Position numbers and translations under genes: made by a program. Below are positions 16,861 to 26,889 of a stretch of 64,000 nt of DNA, piece after piece; the first letter of the stretch is position 1; each line of letters begins with the position of its first letter. The stretch is taken from the NCBI GenBank assembly GCA_036522515.1, contig DATDFQ010000049.1, forward strand, positions 109,725 through 173,724, given 5' to 3'. Origin of the DNA: Bacteroidota bacterium (lineage in GTDB: Bacteria > Bacteroidota > Ignavibacteria > UBA10030 > SZUA-254). The notes beneath the pieces were generated by a model that worked only from the letters and a program-made list of their open reading frames with translations, made no database searches and had not been told where the DNA came from.

Positions 16861-17598
16861 TCACCTCACCGGTTTCCACGATTTGACGAGGGAGCGGTGA
16901 AATGCGAATGCGGTCAGGCCATTGAGGAACCAGAGGAGGATGACGGAGAGATATCCGAGCTGCCGGTACCGCCTCGGCGACTCGTACACGGTAAGCGTCC
17001 GGTCGAAATGAACCCTCCCCGTGTGCCTCAACCGGACAAACAACTCATAGTCCTCACCGGCCGCCATCTTCGTGTTATACCCGCCGATCCTGCGGAACAT
17101 CTCCGCACGGATCACGTGGCATTCGCCTCTCCCCATGCCCATGCCGATCTCATTGAGGAACCGGCAATACCAGTTGAAGAAACCATGGAAGAGCCGGTCG
17201 GTCGTGCCCTCTTCATCGGGGTCGATGCGGACATTGCACGTCGCCGCCGAGACGCTCTCGTCACAAATAATGGAACCCATGCGCCGGAAAAAGAGTTCCG
17301 GATCCGCCAGACGCACATCGGCGTTGAAGAACATCAGGATTTCTCCGCGGGCGGCCTGCGCGCCGAGATTGCGGCCGATCGAAATATTTTGCGGACACCC
17401 TTCGCCGTTCTCGATCACCACGTCCGCCTTCGCCCGGGCGACCGGGAGGGTCTGATCGGTGCTCCCCCCGTCGCTCACGATGATCTCGAGGTTGTACCGC
17501 TGCCTGAGCCCGGAGGTGAACTGGTCGAGCGTGCCGCCGATAAGCTTTTCTTCCTGGAGCGTGGGAATGATGATGCTGATCAGGGGGGAGGGATTCAC
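16861..17598 (-). CDS. family 2 glycosyltransferase
   Basis: A 245-residue GT-A fold enzyme. The N terminus ISIIIPTLQEEKLIGGTL is the family start, with the nucleotide-binding VSDGGSTDQT and the metal motif FFNADV in the DxD position. GGYNTKMAAGEDYELFVRLR supplies the acceptor-side ED, and a hydrophobic C-terminal segment (LSVILLWFLNGLTAFAF) may associate with the membrane. The open frame extends upstream over the neighbouring lipoprotein gene, but the GTG at 17598 has AAGGGGG upstream and gives the normal start. The sugar and acceptor are unknown. It follows the TonB receptor and lipoprotein genes in the same direction. Confidence 0.85.
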   Translation of the reverse strand: MNPSPLISIIIPTLQEEKLIGGTLDQFTSGLRQRYNLEIIVSDGGSTDQTLPVARAKADVVIENGEGCPQNISIGRNLGAQAARGEILMFFNADVRLADPELFFRRMGSIICDESVSAATCNVRIDPDEEGTTDRLFHGFFNWYCRFLNEIGMGMGRGECHVIRAEMFRRIGGYNTKMAAGEDYELFVRLRHTGRVHFDRTLTVYESPRRYRQLGYLSVILLWFLNGLTAFAFHRSLVKSWKPVR

Positions 17599-17668
17599 AG
17601 CGCGGCCCCCTTCGAACGGGCGCCGCCGGAGCGATCGGAAGGGAAGTCCAATTCTAACGTGCGATTGC

Positions 17669-18310
17669 TCAGCCGCCCCCTCCGCCTCCGCCCCCGCAAT
17701 AGGGTCCGGTGGAGTTGATGCAGAGGGTGCCGATGAAGACGAATTCGCGCGGGGGTGCCGTGACCACACCGATCTTATTATAGACGGAGATCGACGCCTC
17801 CACGACGAATGTCTCCGGGTCGGAACAGACGACGCTGTAATCGCACTGCCGCTCCCTCCGCTCATTCGTAAACACCATTTCGGAGGGGAGGTAGAGGCTG
17901 TCGTCGGTCCTCATGTCCCAGGTGAAATCAAGCCCGAATTCCTGCCCCGGAAGGAGCATCATCTTGCCCTCCACCACGAGCGACGGATCGACGAGGTTCT
18001 GCTCCGAGAGGGCGATCGTTCTGAAGCGCCTCGGCTTCCGTTGCCACCAGATCCGGACGGAGCCCTTGATATCGACGCTGTCCTCGAAGACCTCATCGAA
18101 CGTGTTCCGCCCCACGAGCACCATGTGAACCGCCTGATGACCGGGCCTCGCGAGCCGGTTGCTGAGCTGTTCGATGGTCGCGACCCTGAACGACATGATA
18201 TTGCTCGGAAAGACATAGGTGGGAAGCGATTCCTTGCAGGACAACGGCGCGAGCGCCGCGCAGGCGATCAGCAGGAACCGGCCTGATGCTTTGAGGCCCT
18301 TAGAGTTCAT
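17669..18310 (-). CDS. probable lipoprotein ending in Cys plus eight Gly, partner of the TonB receptor
   Basis: I do not recognise this 213-residue protein. It has a lipoprotein-like signal (RFLLIACAALAPLSC, Cys25) and then a mainly beta-strand sequence (IKGSVRIWWQRKPRRFRTI...). It ends TGPYC followed by eight glycines and the stop. The ATG at 18310 overlaps the end of the TonB-dependent receptor gene by 11 bases, so the two are probably translated together, recalling receptor plus surface-lipoprotein pairs, though this is not SusD. The Gly tract is coded by varied GGN codons, so it is not a simple mononucleotide slip. Its function is unknown. Confidence 0.75.
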   Translation of the reverse strand: MNSKGLKASGRFLLIACAALAPLSCKESLPTYVFPSNIMSFRVATIEQLSNRLARPGHQAVHMVLVGRNTFDEVFEDSVDIKGSVRIWWQRKPRRFRTIALSEQNLVDPSLVVEGKMMLLPGQEFGLDFTWDMRTDDSLYLPSEMVFTNERRERQCDYSVVCSDPETFVVEASISVYNKIGVVTAPPREFVFIGTLCINSTGPYCGGGGGGGG

Positions 18311-20825
18311 ACCGCGCTCCGATGGAAACCCTGCGGGGCTCATAGTAGGCCGACGGATCGCCGAGCTGGCCGCCGATCCGGCCGTTCGAGTCGGCCCAGC
18401 GGGCATTCACGCCGTTGAAGAGGTTCCGCACGTCGCCGTACAGTGTCAGGGACATCAGCCCCCCGAGCGACAATTTTCGGGAGAATTTCAGGTTTACGTT
18501 CGTGCTCGAAGGAAGCCTGGCATTATTCGGAATGAAGGGCTGTGTCGTGTCCTGCGGCGTGTATCCGTTGAGCGTGGGGAAATAGGTGTAGGGACGGCCC
18601 GTGTGATACTCCCAGACCGCGTTGCAGGAGATGTCAAACGGAAGGCGCGCGTCAAGAACGAGCTTCACCGTGTGCAGCTGATCCCAACTGAGCGGATACG
18701 GCTCGTTCAGCACGGGAAAGCCCCATTGCTGCAGATTGATTCCCTGGTTGACGTAATCGCTGACACCCTCCGTTCGCATGAGCGAGTAGGAGAGCGATCC
18801 GGAGATCCGTTCGTCGCGGTAGCGGGACAACACGAGCTCGAGGCCCTCGGCGTTTGCGAAGGCGTTATTGACGTATTCGGCAAACCCGAAATCGCCCGCC
18901 AGGCGCGCCTTCGAAGGGAGGAACGTCTTCGAATCGATCTGGTCGATGAACTCCTTCTTGAAGTAGGTCACGCTGAGCAGGGTCTGGGCGTCGAGGCCGT
19001 ATTTCACTCCGACTTCCCACGCGTGCGTGCGCTCGGGCTTCAGGTCGGGATTGCCGACGAGCACGCTCACCCCGTTCCGGAGCTGCTGGGGATTGGTGCC
19101 GGAGTAGAGATAGTCGAAGAGCGGAAACTGGAAGTAATGGCCGTAATTCATGATGAGCAGCATGTTCCACATGATGGGGAAGGAAAGCCCCAGTCTCGGG
19201 CTCAGCTGCCTTTTGACGGTCGCCGGGACGTACCGGGTGACCTGCGACTGGTATTGGCCGGAAGTGCTGTCGGGGGTGACATATTCGACAACCGGCCTCT
19301 CGCTCCGCGGGTCGAGAAACTCGTAGCGGAGGCCCAGATTCACGACGGCGCCGTCTTTTTCGACCTCCAGTTTGTCCTGGAGATAGACGCTCCCGGATCT
19401 GGGGAGATAATTGTAGGCCGAACTGAAATTAAGCTGCGGCTCGTCCGGAAGGACCTTGCCGAAATACGTCGTCTGCGGCTCGTATTTCAACACGTTCGAG
19501 GAGATATTGTACTGATTGAATTCGGCCCCGATCTTCATGATATGCTCGGGATTGATCTGAATGTCGAGGTCCCCCTTCACCGTGTAGATATTCTGCTTCG
19601 TGTCCGACCACCAGGCGCGGTCTCCGCTCGTAATATACTGAAGGAAGAAATCGTATTGATAGGGCGCAAGCGGGATGCTGTTCTGGTCGCCGTCCCCGAT
19701 CCTCGACCGGAGATAGTACTGGCTGAGGTCGATCCGGTAGTGGACGACGTCGGAAATCGCGTGGGAAAGCGACGCCGTTGTCCGGTACGACGACCGGCTC
19801 CGCTTGGGCAGGCCGCCGAGATTGAAGCGCCAGCTGTATTCGTAATCGCGCCACCAGCTCATCGAGTAGACCGTTTGCGCCGTAATCCTGACCCTTGGGG
19901 AGACGTTCCAATCGAGCTTTCCGAGGCCGCTCAGGTCCTTCTGGACCGGCGAGGCGAAGAATTTATCCAGGTCCTGCCACCAGCGGGTGTCGCTCAGCTG
20001 CAGTGTGTTCGCCGCAAAATAGTGGAGCCGGTCTTTGATGATGGGACCCGAAAGCGTTACCTCCGTCTCCGTCGAACGGTTGTTCTGCTGATCCCACCCG
20101 CCGGCGAACCAGTCGTCTTTTTCGACCCGCACGACCGCGGAATGTTTGTCGCCGCCGTGGCGCGTGATAATGTTCACGACACCCGAGAGGGCATTCCCGT
20201 ACTCCGCCTCGAATCCGCCCGACTGGATCGAAAACTCGGTGATGGAGCTTTTCGGGATGGCCGAGCCCGCGCCGCCCGCAACAACATCCTGAAGGGGAAG
20301 GCCGTCGACGAGGTAGACCACCTCGGAGGACTTTCCTCCGCGGACATTGCCTTCGGCGGTGACGCTCGGGAAGAGCGAGAGGAGATCCTGGACGCTGTGG
20401 ACGGGGAGTCGGTCGACTTGCGAGGTATTCAGGGAGAAATTCGTGCTGGTGACATCCTTCTCGATCATCGGGCGCGACGCGACGATCTCGACCTCCGACA
20501 CCTCCACCGCCGAGGGCACGAGCTCGACCGTCAGGCGGGTCCGGATGTCGGAATGGATGGCGACCTCTTTGTAGGTGAGGATCTTGTATCCGATCGTCGA
20601 GAAGCGGACGTTGTACGTCCCCACCGGGATGTTCGTGATCTGGAACTGGCCGTCGCTGTCGGTGGCTGCGCCCTGCATCGATCCGACGATGGAGACGGAA
20701 ACGCCCGCAAGGCCTTCCCGGCTTTCCTTGTCGACGACTCTCCCCTCGAGAATGCCGGTCGTTCCGCCGAAGGCGGACGAGAGGGAAACCACCACAAAAA
20801 CGAGGACAACGGCGATCCGCAGCAT
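18300..20825 (-). CDS. TonB-dependent outer membrane receptor with CarbopepD-like N-terminal domain
   Basis: An 841-residue outer-membrane transporter: signal peptide (1-20), carboxypeptidase-regulatory-like beta-sandwich (GILEGRVVDKESREGLAGVSV, about 25-100), plug domain (VEIVASRPMIEKDVTSTNF ... YLVDGLPLQDV) and a 22-strand barrel. It ends in RRVSIGARYEL, close to the expected aromatic/Leu end. The open frame also offers a TTG at 20831 overlapping the lysS stop as TTGA; I prefer the ATG at 20825. No classical TonB box can be pointed out with certainty. The substrate is unknown. It is cotranscribed with lysS upstream and the lipoprotein downstream. Confidence 0.9.
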   Translation of the reverse strand: MLRIAVVLVFVVVSLSSAFGGTTGILEGRVVDKESREGLAGVSVSIVGSMQGAATDSDGQFQITNIPVGTYNVRFSTIGYKILTYKEVAIHSDIRTRLTVELVPSAVEVSEVEIVASRPMIEKDVTSTNFSLNTSQVDRLPVHSVQDLLSLFPSVTAEGNVRGGKSSEVVYLVDGLPLQDVVAGGAGSAIPKSSITEFSIQSGGFEAEYGNALSGVVNIITRHGGDKHSAVVRVEKDDWFAGGWDQQNNRSTETEVTLSGPIIKDRLHYFAANTLQLSDTRWWQDLDKFFASPVQKDLSGLGKLDWNVSPRVRITAQTVYSMSWWRDYEYSWRFNLGGLPKRSRSSYRTTASLSHAISDVVHYRIDLSQYYLRSRIGDGDQNSIPLAPYQYDFFLQYITSGDRAWWSDTKQNIYTVKGDLDIQINPEHIMKIGAEFNQYNISSNVLKYEPQTTYFGKVLPDEPQLNFSSAYNYLPRSGSVYLQDKLEVEKDGAVVNLGLRYEFLDPRSERPVVEYVTPDSTSGQYQSQVTRYVPATVKRQLSPRLGLSFPIMWNMLLIMNYGHYFQFPLFDYLYSGTNPQQLRNGVSVLVGNPDLKPERTHAWEVGVKYGLDAQTLLSVTYFKKEFIDQIDSKTFLPSKARLAGDFGFAEYVNNAFANAEGLELVLSRYRDERISGSLSYSLMRTEGVSDYVNQGINLQQWGFPVLNEPYPLSWDQLHTVKLVLDARLPFDISCNAVWEYHTGRPYTYFPTLNGYTPQDTTQPFIPNNARLPSSTNVNLKFSRKLSLGGLMSLTLYGDVRNLFNGVNARWADSNGRIGGQLGDPSAYYEPRRVSIGARYEL

Positions 20826-20827
20826 TC

Positions 20828-22363
20828 TCAATGTTCGGGTTTCATCTGCGGAAAAAAAATGACGTCACGGATCGAATCCTGATCGGTGAAAAGCATGGTG
20901 AGACGGTCGATGCCGATCCCGAGCCCCGCCGCGGGAGGCATCCCGTATTCGAGCGCCCGGAGAAAATCCTCGTCGAGCACCTGGGCTTCTTCGTCCCCCC
21001 GCGCGCGCAGTTTCATCTGCTCTTCGAAGCGCGACCGCTGGTCGACCGGGTCGTTCAGTTCGCTGAACGCGTTGCACAGCTCGCGGCCGTTGACGATGAC
21101 CTCGAAGCGCTCGACCAGCCCCGGCTCGGCGCGGTGACGCTTGGCGAGCGGAGACATCTCGACGGGGTAGTCCGTGACGAAGGTCGGCTGGATCAGCTTC
21201 GGCTCCACAAATTCGCCGAAGATCCCGTCGATGACCGCTCCCGTTCCCGCGCCGGCAGGGAGATCCAGGCCGAGCCCGCGGGCGAGCTTCAGCAGTTCCG
21301 CTTCGTCTTTTCCGCGGATCTGTTTGCCGGTGTGCTCTTCAATCGCGTCGTACATGCTCACCCGCTTCCAGGGCGGAGTAAAATCGATCTCCCTCCCCCC
21401 CACCTTCCACCGGGTCGAACCGTTCGTCTCGACGGCGGCGGTGCCGATCAGCTCTTCCACCAGGCCCATCATCCAGTGGTAGTCCTCATACGCGACGTAG
21501 AGTTCCAGCATCGTGAATTCCGGGTTATGGTTCTTGTCCATCCCTTCATTCCGGAAATCCTTCGCGAACTCGTAGACTCCGTCATACCCCCCCACCACGA
21601 GGCGTTTCAGGTAGAGCTCGTCCGCGATCCGGAGGTACAACTGGATATCGAGCGTGTTGTGGTGGGTGACGAACGGGCGTGCGAACGCCCCGCCGTAAAC
21701 GGGCTGAAGAACGGGCGTCTCGACTTCCAGATAACCCCTGGCGTCGAGAAACTTGCGCATCGAGGAGAGGATCCTGGCCCTCTTAATGAACACCTCCCTC
21801 ACCCCGGGGTTGACCAGAAGGTCGACATAGCGCTGGCGGTACCGGAGCTCCTTGTCGGCAAACGGGTCGAACACCGTGCGCTCGCCCTGTTCATCCACTT
21901 TTTCCTTCACCACCGGGAGCGGCCTCAGCGACTTCGAAAGAAGTTCGAACCGGCCGGCGTGCAGCGATATCTCGCCCGTCCTCGTGCGGAATGGATACCC
22001 GTCCACCCCGATGATATCGCCGAGATCGAGAAGGCGGAAGGCGTCGTACGGCTCGCCGAGCTCGTCGCGCTTCAGATAGATTTGGATTTTTCCCTTCGAG
22101 TCCTGAATATGGCAGAACGAAGCTTTCCCCATACGCCGGATCGAGACGATGCGGCCCGCGGCCGACACCGTACGATGGGGAGCATCGTCGGAGAAACTCT
22201 CGATGATGTCTCTGGAGAAGGCCGTTCTCTTGAAGAGGTACGGATAAGGGTTGATACCCCGGCGCCGGAGCTCTTCAAGCTCTTCGCGCCGGCGAACCAT
22301 CAACTCATTGAGATCTTCGAGAGGAGACTGCTCGGGAGAGGCTGGCTGCTGCTTAGAATCCAC
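20828..22363 (-). CDS. lysS: lysyl-tRNA synthetase, class II
   Basis: Charges tRNA-Lys. The 511-residue protein has the N-terminal OB anticodon-binding domain ([18 protein letters not shown]) and class II motifs 1-3: [35 protein letters not shown], and [15 protein letters not shown] at the C terminus. A helical N-terminal extension ([17 protein letters not shown]) is normal. Its promoter lies 38 bases upstream. The TonB receptor start is interlocked with its stop. Confidence 0.97.
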   Translation of the reverse strand: MDSKQQPASPEQSPLEDLNELMVRRREELEELRRRGINPYPYLFKRTAFSRDIIESFSDDAPHRTVSAAGRIVSIRRMGKASFCHIQDSKGKIQIYLKRDELGEPYDAFRLLDLGDIIGVDGYPFRTRTGEISLHAGRFELLSKSLRPLPVVKEKVDEQGERTVFDPFADKELRYRQRYVDLLVNPGVREVFIKRARILSSMRKFLDARGYLEVETPVLQPVYGGAFARPFVTHHNTLDIQLYLRIADELYLKRLVVGGYDGVYEFAKDFRNEGMDKNHNPEFTMLELYVAYEDYHWMMGLVEELIGTAAVETNGSTRWKVGGREIDFTPPWKRVSMYDAIEEHTGKQIRGKDEAELLKLARGLGLDLPAGAGTGAVIDGIFGEFVEPKLIQPTFVTDYPVEMSPLAKRHRAEPGLVERFEVIVNGRELCNAFSELNDPVDQRSRFEEQMKLRARGDEEAQVLDEDFLRALEYGMPPAAGLGIGIDRLTMLFTDQDSIRDVIFFPQMKPEH

Positions 22364-22400
22364 TCACTGACCGTCTATCGAATCAAATCGTTTATTGAAT

Positions 22401-22429
22401 AGTATACCGAAAACGGGGTAAAGAAGCAA
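22401..22429 (-). promoter_or_regulatory. promoter of lysS
   Basis: TTGCTT (22429-22424), 17-base spacer, TATACT (22406-22401). The -35 box begins four bases after the stop codon of the upstream T9SS-cargo gene. Confidence 0.75.
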
Positions 22430-22432
22430 GGT

Positions 22433-24604
22433 TTAGCGGATCAGCAGCAGCTTTTTCGACGCGAAGAAGACTTCCCCGGGCCCCCGGGACTCATCCACCA
22501 CGCGCAACTGGTAGAAGTAGACTCCGCTCGGCCGGTTGCCGGCGTCCCACGACGCCGTATAGGTCCCGGGATACTTTCGTTCGTTGACCAGGACCGAGAT
22601 CTCCTCGCCGGCGAGATCATAAATACGCAGGTTGACGAACGCCGGACCGGAAGCGAGTCCGGAACCCGGGGAGCCGGCTCCGATCTGATACCGGATCTCC
22701 GTTTTCGGATTGAACGGGTTCGGATAATTCTGGGAGAGCCGTGTCTCTACGGGAAGAGCCCCTGTATGAAGCACGGAGCTTACCGTGGGAGAGACCACCG
22801 GCCGGACGCTCCTGTAGACCGTGCCCCGGTAGGTTCCCGCCAGAACCCGGTTGTCCGCATCCTGAAAAAGAGAAAGCACAAAATGCTGCTCAAGCCCGCT
22901 GTCTCCGGCGGCGGACCAGGTCGCTCCCTCATCCGAAGATCTGTAGATGCCGCCGTTCGTTCCCGCGAGCAGCGCCTGCGCGCCGGAGGGGAGAAGCGTG
23001 TAGACGTACCCGTTCACGAAACTCGCGTTCACCCATGTCGCCCCCTCGTCGGTTGAGCGGAATACTCCTCCGTAGACGCCCGCAAAGAGATGGCCGACGC
23101 TGTTCACGGCCAGAGTCTGGATGTCATTGCGGATCAACCCGCGGCTCGCCCACGTCGTTCCGCCGTCCGCCGACTCATAGACGCCGTCCCGGGCGGTCCC
23201 CGCGTAGAGTGCGCCTCCGGGCGCGGATGTGAGATAGAAAACCTTTGAGGCCGAGAGTCCCGAAGGAACCCAGGTCGCGCCGCTGTCGGCGGACCGGTAG
23301 ACGCCGAATCCGGTGCCGGCAAAGACGTTCCCGTCCGGCGTTGTCGCGACGGAGTATGCAGAACCGCTGAAGGGTGTCAGGTTCAGCCAGCTCGCCCCCT
23401 CGTCGGTGGTCCTGGAAACTCCGCGCTCGCTCCCGGCGTAGATCGATCCGCCTCCCGGTGCGATGGAATAGATATAATCCCCGGTCACATCCGCGGGCAA
23501 CTGCGTCCATCCCACGCCGTTCGGGGCGGACTTGAACACGCCGCTCCCGAGCGTTCCGGTGAGGAGCGTTCCTGAAGGCGCGGCTGCGATCGTGAAAACA
23601 TCTTTGCCCCGTATGTCGGAACCGGTCCAGCTGGCTCCGTCGTCCTGCGACTGCTGTGTGCCCGCCGCCTCGCTCGAAAGGAGAGTGGTATCCGTGCCGA
23701 TCAATACCAGCGTCGTGAAGACCCTCCCGGCGGGACTGACGAGATCCCACACGCCGGAACTATTGTCCCGCCTGTAGGCGGCCCCGTCGGCGAGCGCCCA
23801 GAGTTCTCCGGAACTCCGGGCGGCCACGCACGTGATCAGATGGTTCGACAGCCCGAGCCCCCTCCACGAACCTCCGTTATCCGTCGATTCGAAGATGCCC
23901 CCGAACGTATTGAGCGGCGGAGTGGGGCTCGGGATCGTTCCCACCAGAATCGTGCCGGGCAGCGTCACATTGATGGTGCTCACCGGGTAGGTGGAGAGAG
24001 ATTTTCCCCACGATTGCCCTTCGTCGGCCGACACATAGACTCCGCCCGCCCTGCTCCCGACGACAAGGTTGTTGGAGTGGTCGACCGCCGTGACAATATC
24101 GAGGTCGGCGGCGAAGGAAGGGGCGGAGAGGAACGACTGGGAAGGCCCGACCGGGATCCACGAGGAGCCGGTCCATCGCACGATGTCCCTGTTGCCATAC
24201 GGATCGACTCCGAACACGACGCCCGAATCGCTGATCATCAGCGCCTGAATGAATCTGAAGCTTGTCGCGAGTATCCGGGTCCAGTCGTTCGGCACGCCGT
24301 TCCAGGAAAACAGCTGGTAGCGGGCTCCGACATCGGGATCGGAGAGACGGGTCGCCACACGATCGCCGTTGACCGCCAGTTGCAGGATCGTCGTCGACGA
24401 AGGGAACGCGAGAATCGATTGGAAGGAGATTCCCCGGTCCGCGGACTCGTAAATCACCCCCCGGTGGTTTGTCGCGAACAACCGCCCCGTCGACGAGTAC
24501 ATGATCGTGTCATAGCCGGACGCGCCGGAGAGGTCCTGCCAGGTGAGCGGCTGTCCGAAACAGTTGCCGGCAACCGCAAGAACAACTATCAGGCGCCGCA
24601 TCAT
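22433..24604 (-). CDS. secreted beta-propeller (BNR/sortilin-like) protein with type IX sorting domain
   Basis: About 723 residues. A signal peptide (MMRRLIVVLAVAGNCFGQ) is followed by at least ten repeats of the form (S/T)xDxGxxW (for example SADRGISF, STDNGGSW, SADSGATW, SADGGTTW, STDEGATW, SSDEGATW), the BNR/Asp-box motif of beta-propellers. A linker leads to LSQNYPNPFNPKTEIRY and a C-terminal beta-sandwich ending ASKKLLLIR, the type A sorting signal of the type IX secretion system. So it is probably carried across the outer membrane and displayed or released. Ligand or enzymatic role is unknown. A TTG at 24613 overlapping the S9 stop is an alternative start. Confidence 0.88.
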   Translation of the reverse strand: MMRRLIVVLAVAGNCFGQPLTWQDLSGASGYDTIMYSSTGRLFATNHRGVIYESADRGISFQSILAFPSSTTILQLAVNGDRVATRLSDPDVGARYQLFSWNGVPNDWTRILATSFRFIQALMISDSGVVFGVDPYGNRDIVRWTGSSWIPVGPSQSFLSAPSFAADLDIVTAVDHSNNLVVGSRAGGVYVSADEGQSWGKSLSTYPVSTINVTLPGTILVGTIPSPTPPLNTFGGIFESTDNGGSWRGLGLSNHLITCVAARSSGELWALADGAAYRRDNSSGVWDLVSPAGRVFTTLVLIGTDTTLLSSEAAGTQQSQDDGASWTGSDIRGKDVFTIAAAPSGTLLTGTLGSGVFKSAPNGVGWTQLPADVTGDYIYSIAPGGGSIYAGSERGVSRTTDEGASWLNLTPFSGSAYSVATTPDGNVFAGTGFGVYRSADSGATWVPSGLSASKVFYLTSAPGGALYAGTARDGVYESADGGTTWASRGLIRNDIQTLAVNSVGHLFAGVYGGVFRSTDEGATWVNASFVNGYVYTLLPSGAQALLAGTNGGIYRSSDEGATWSAAGDSGLEQHFVLSLFQDADNRVLAGTYRGTVYRSVRPVVSPTVSSVLHTGALPVETRLSQNYPNPFNPKTEIRYQIGAGSPGSGLASGPAFVNLRIYDLAGEEISVLVNERKYPGTYTASWDAGNRPSGVYFYQLRVVDESRGPGEVFFASKKLLLIR

Positions 24605-24609
24605 CCGTT

Positions 24610-26853
24610 TCAAAGCTTTTCGAGAAGATAGTCGGTGATTTTCGTGAAGAGCTGGGCCCGCACCTTGCCGGTGCCGATCCCGTGGAATCCGCCGGGATAG
24701 AAGGCTGTCTCAAATTGCTTCCCTTCCTGGATGAAGGCGTTCACCATGCTGACGGTGTTCTGCCAGTGCACGTTGTCGTCCGCGGTCCCGTGAATTTCCA
24801 GGAGATTTCCCGTCAGCTTCCCGGCATGAGAGAGCGGCGCGCTTTCCTCGTATCCGTCGGGATTCTCCCGGGGAGTGAGCATATACCGTTCCGTGTAGAT
24901 CGAATCGTAGAACTTCCAGTGCGTGACCGGGGCGACCGATACGCCGGTTTTGAAGACACCCGAACCGCTCAGCATCGACATCAGCGTCATATATCCGCCG
25001 TAGCTCCAGCCCCAGATCCCGATCCTCGCGCCGTCCACGTAAGGAAGCGCCGCGAGGTACTTCGCCCCCTCGATCTGGTCGTGGGTTTCCCACTTCCCGA
25101 GATGTTTGTAGGTCACGCTCTTGAATTCCTTCCCGCGGGCGCCCGTACCCCGGTTATCGACACTGGCGATGACGTACCCCTTTTGGGCGAGTATCTGATA
25201 CCAGAGGAAGTTCTGGCCCCCCCAGCTGTTCCGGACGGTCTGCGATCCGGGACCTCCGTAGACGTACATCAGCACCGGATACTTCTTCGCGGGATCGAAA
25301 TCGAGAGGCTTGATCATCCAGCCGTTCAGCTCGACGCCGTCGCTCGTCCGGAAGGTGAAGAACGTCTGCGGGCTGATGCGAAAGTCGTTGAGAGCGCCGA
25401 CCTTGCCGTCGTCGACGACGCGCAACAGCGAGCCGTCGCTCTTCCGCAGGCTCAACCGCGCCGGGGTGTTGACATCGGTGAACGTGTGGAGAAAGACGGA
25501 GCAACCGGGGGCAAAATTCGCCGAGCTGCTTCCGTCCTCCTTGGTGATTCTCCTGAAGCCCTTCCCGTCCAGCCCCACGGCATAGACTTCGCGGTTCAGC
25601 GGGGAGACGACGGCGGCCGTGAAGAACAGGGTGCCCGATGCCTCGTCCACCCCGTTCAGCCGCTCGACATCCCAGTGCCCCTGCGTGATCTGCCGGATCA
25701 ATTTCCCGTGCAGGTCATAGAGATAGAGATGTTCGAACCCGTCCCGTTCCGACGGCCAGATGAATTGGTCCGATTTCTTCAGGAACGTGACGTCGTCGCT
25801 GATGTCGATCCAGGTGCTCTCGATCTCGGTCAGGATCACCCGGGAGCTGCCGGTCGCGGCGTTCACCAGTGCAAGCTCCAATTTGTTCTGGTGCCGGTTG
25901 AGCCGTTCCACCGCCAGGAGCGCCGGGTTATTGGTCCAGAGGATGCGCGGGATGTAGGTATCCTGCGTCGTGTCGAGCGGGGCGCCGATATCGGCCCAGG
26001 CGGTTTTTTTCGTATCCAGGTCGACGATGCCGATCCTCACGATGCCGTTCGGATCTCCCGCTTTGGGATACCGCATCCTGTTGACCGCCGAATGGAGCGG
26101 AATGAAGTTGACGATGGAGAATTCCGGTTCGCGGGTCTCATCGATCTGCCAGTAGGCGATATGCTTCCCGTCGGGCGACCACTGCCAGCCGTTGATCAGT
26201 CCGAATTCCTCCTCGTAGACCCAGTCGAAATGGCCGTTCAGGACATGCTCGCCCCCGTCGGAGGTCAGCTGTGTCTCCGTGTCGTCGTCGAGGCGGTGGA
26301 CAACAAGATTGTTCCCGCGCACGAACCCGATCATCGATCCGTCGGGCGAAAACCTCACGTTCAGCTGCTCCTCCGGGCTGTCCGTGAGCTGCCGGAACTT
26401 CCTGCTCCCCAGGTCGTAGAGGAAAAAGTTCCCCCCCGTTTTAAGGCTTCGGGCCGTGAGGGTCCCGGTAAACAAGACCCTCCCCCCATCCGGAGACCAG
26501 GTGTAATTCTGAACGGAAAAGGGCTTGTCCCCTTTCTTGAGCACCAGGGCGCCCGCATCGACCAGCTTCGTCTTCTTCCCCGAGCCGACGTCGGCCCTCC
26601 AGATATCGGTCTGCTTCGCCGAGGTATCGGTTTCGAGATAGGAATACGCCTTCCCCTTCTCGATCCATTGAAACCCTCGGATGCCCTTCGGGCTGAATTT
26701 TCCCTTGACAAACACATCTTCGATCGTAAAATCCTTCGTCTTCTGCGGGGGCGAAGATTTCGATTCCTGGCCCCGGCCGCAGGCGATCATGACCGCCAGG
26801 GTGATCAGGAGGCGGCAGGCCCTTGTGGACGGAATTCGGAAAAAACTATTCAT
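24610..26853 (-). CDS. S9 family peptidase (dipeptidyl-peptidase IV-like)
   Basis: A 747-residue exported serine peptidase. A lipoprotein-type signal ends at a Cys (VMIAC, about 25). An eight-bladed beta-propeller (DPPIV N-terminal domain, about 60-490) is followed by an alpha/beta hydrolase domain. The catalytic Ser lies in GWSYGGYM, the Asp in GTADDNVHW and the His in GGFHGIG. The propeller carries HFDWVYEEEFGL, the DPPIV double-Glu motif that binds the peptide N terminus, which supports removal of N-terminal dipeptides. It lies between the M14 and T9SS genes in the same direction, so they may act together on extracellular peptides. Confidence 0.92.
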   Translation of the reverse strand: MNSFFRIPSTRACRLLITLAVMIACGRGQESKSSPPQKTKDFTIEDVFVKGKFSPKGIRGFQWIEKGKAYSYLETDTSAKQTDIWRADVGSGKKTKLVDAGALVLKKGDKPFSVQNYTWSPDGGRVLFTGTLTARSLKTGGNFFLYDLGSRKFRQLTDSPEEQLNVRFSPDGSMIGFVRGNNLVVHRLDDDTETQLTSDGGEHVLNGHFDWVYEEEFGLINGWQWSPDGKHIAYWQIDETREPEFSIVNFIPLHSAVNRMRYPKAGDPNGIVRIGIVDLDTKKTAWADIGAPLDTTQDTYIPRILWTNNPALLAVERLNRHQNKLELALVNAATGSSRVILTEIESTWIDISDDVTFLKKSDQFIWPSERDGFEHLYLYDLHGKLIRQITQGHWDVERLNGVDEASGTLFFTAAVVSPLNREVYAVGLDGKGFRRITKEDGSSSANFAPGCSVFLHTFTDVNTPARLSLRKSDGSLLRVVDDGKVGALNDFRISPQTFFTFRTSDGVELNGWMIKPLDFDPAKKYPVLMYVYGGPGSQTVRNSWGGQNFLWYQILAQKGYVIASVDNRGTGARGKEFKSVTYKHLGKWETHDQIEGAKYLAALPYVDGARIGIWGWSYGGYMTLMSMLSGSGVFKTGVSVAPVTHWKFYDSIYTERYMLTPRENPDGYEESAPLSHAGKLTGNLLEIHGTADDNVHWQNTVSMVNAFIQEGKQFETAFYPGGFHGIGTGKVRAQLFTKITDYLLEKL

Positions 26854-26889
26854 CGGGTGGTCCTTTCTGGAGAACGTGGTTTCGGGAAA

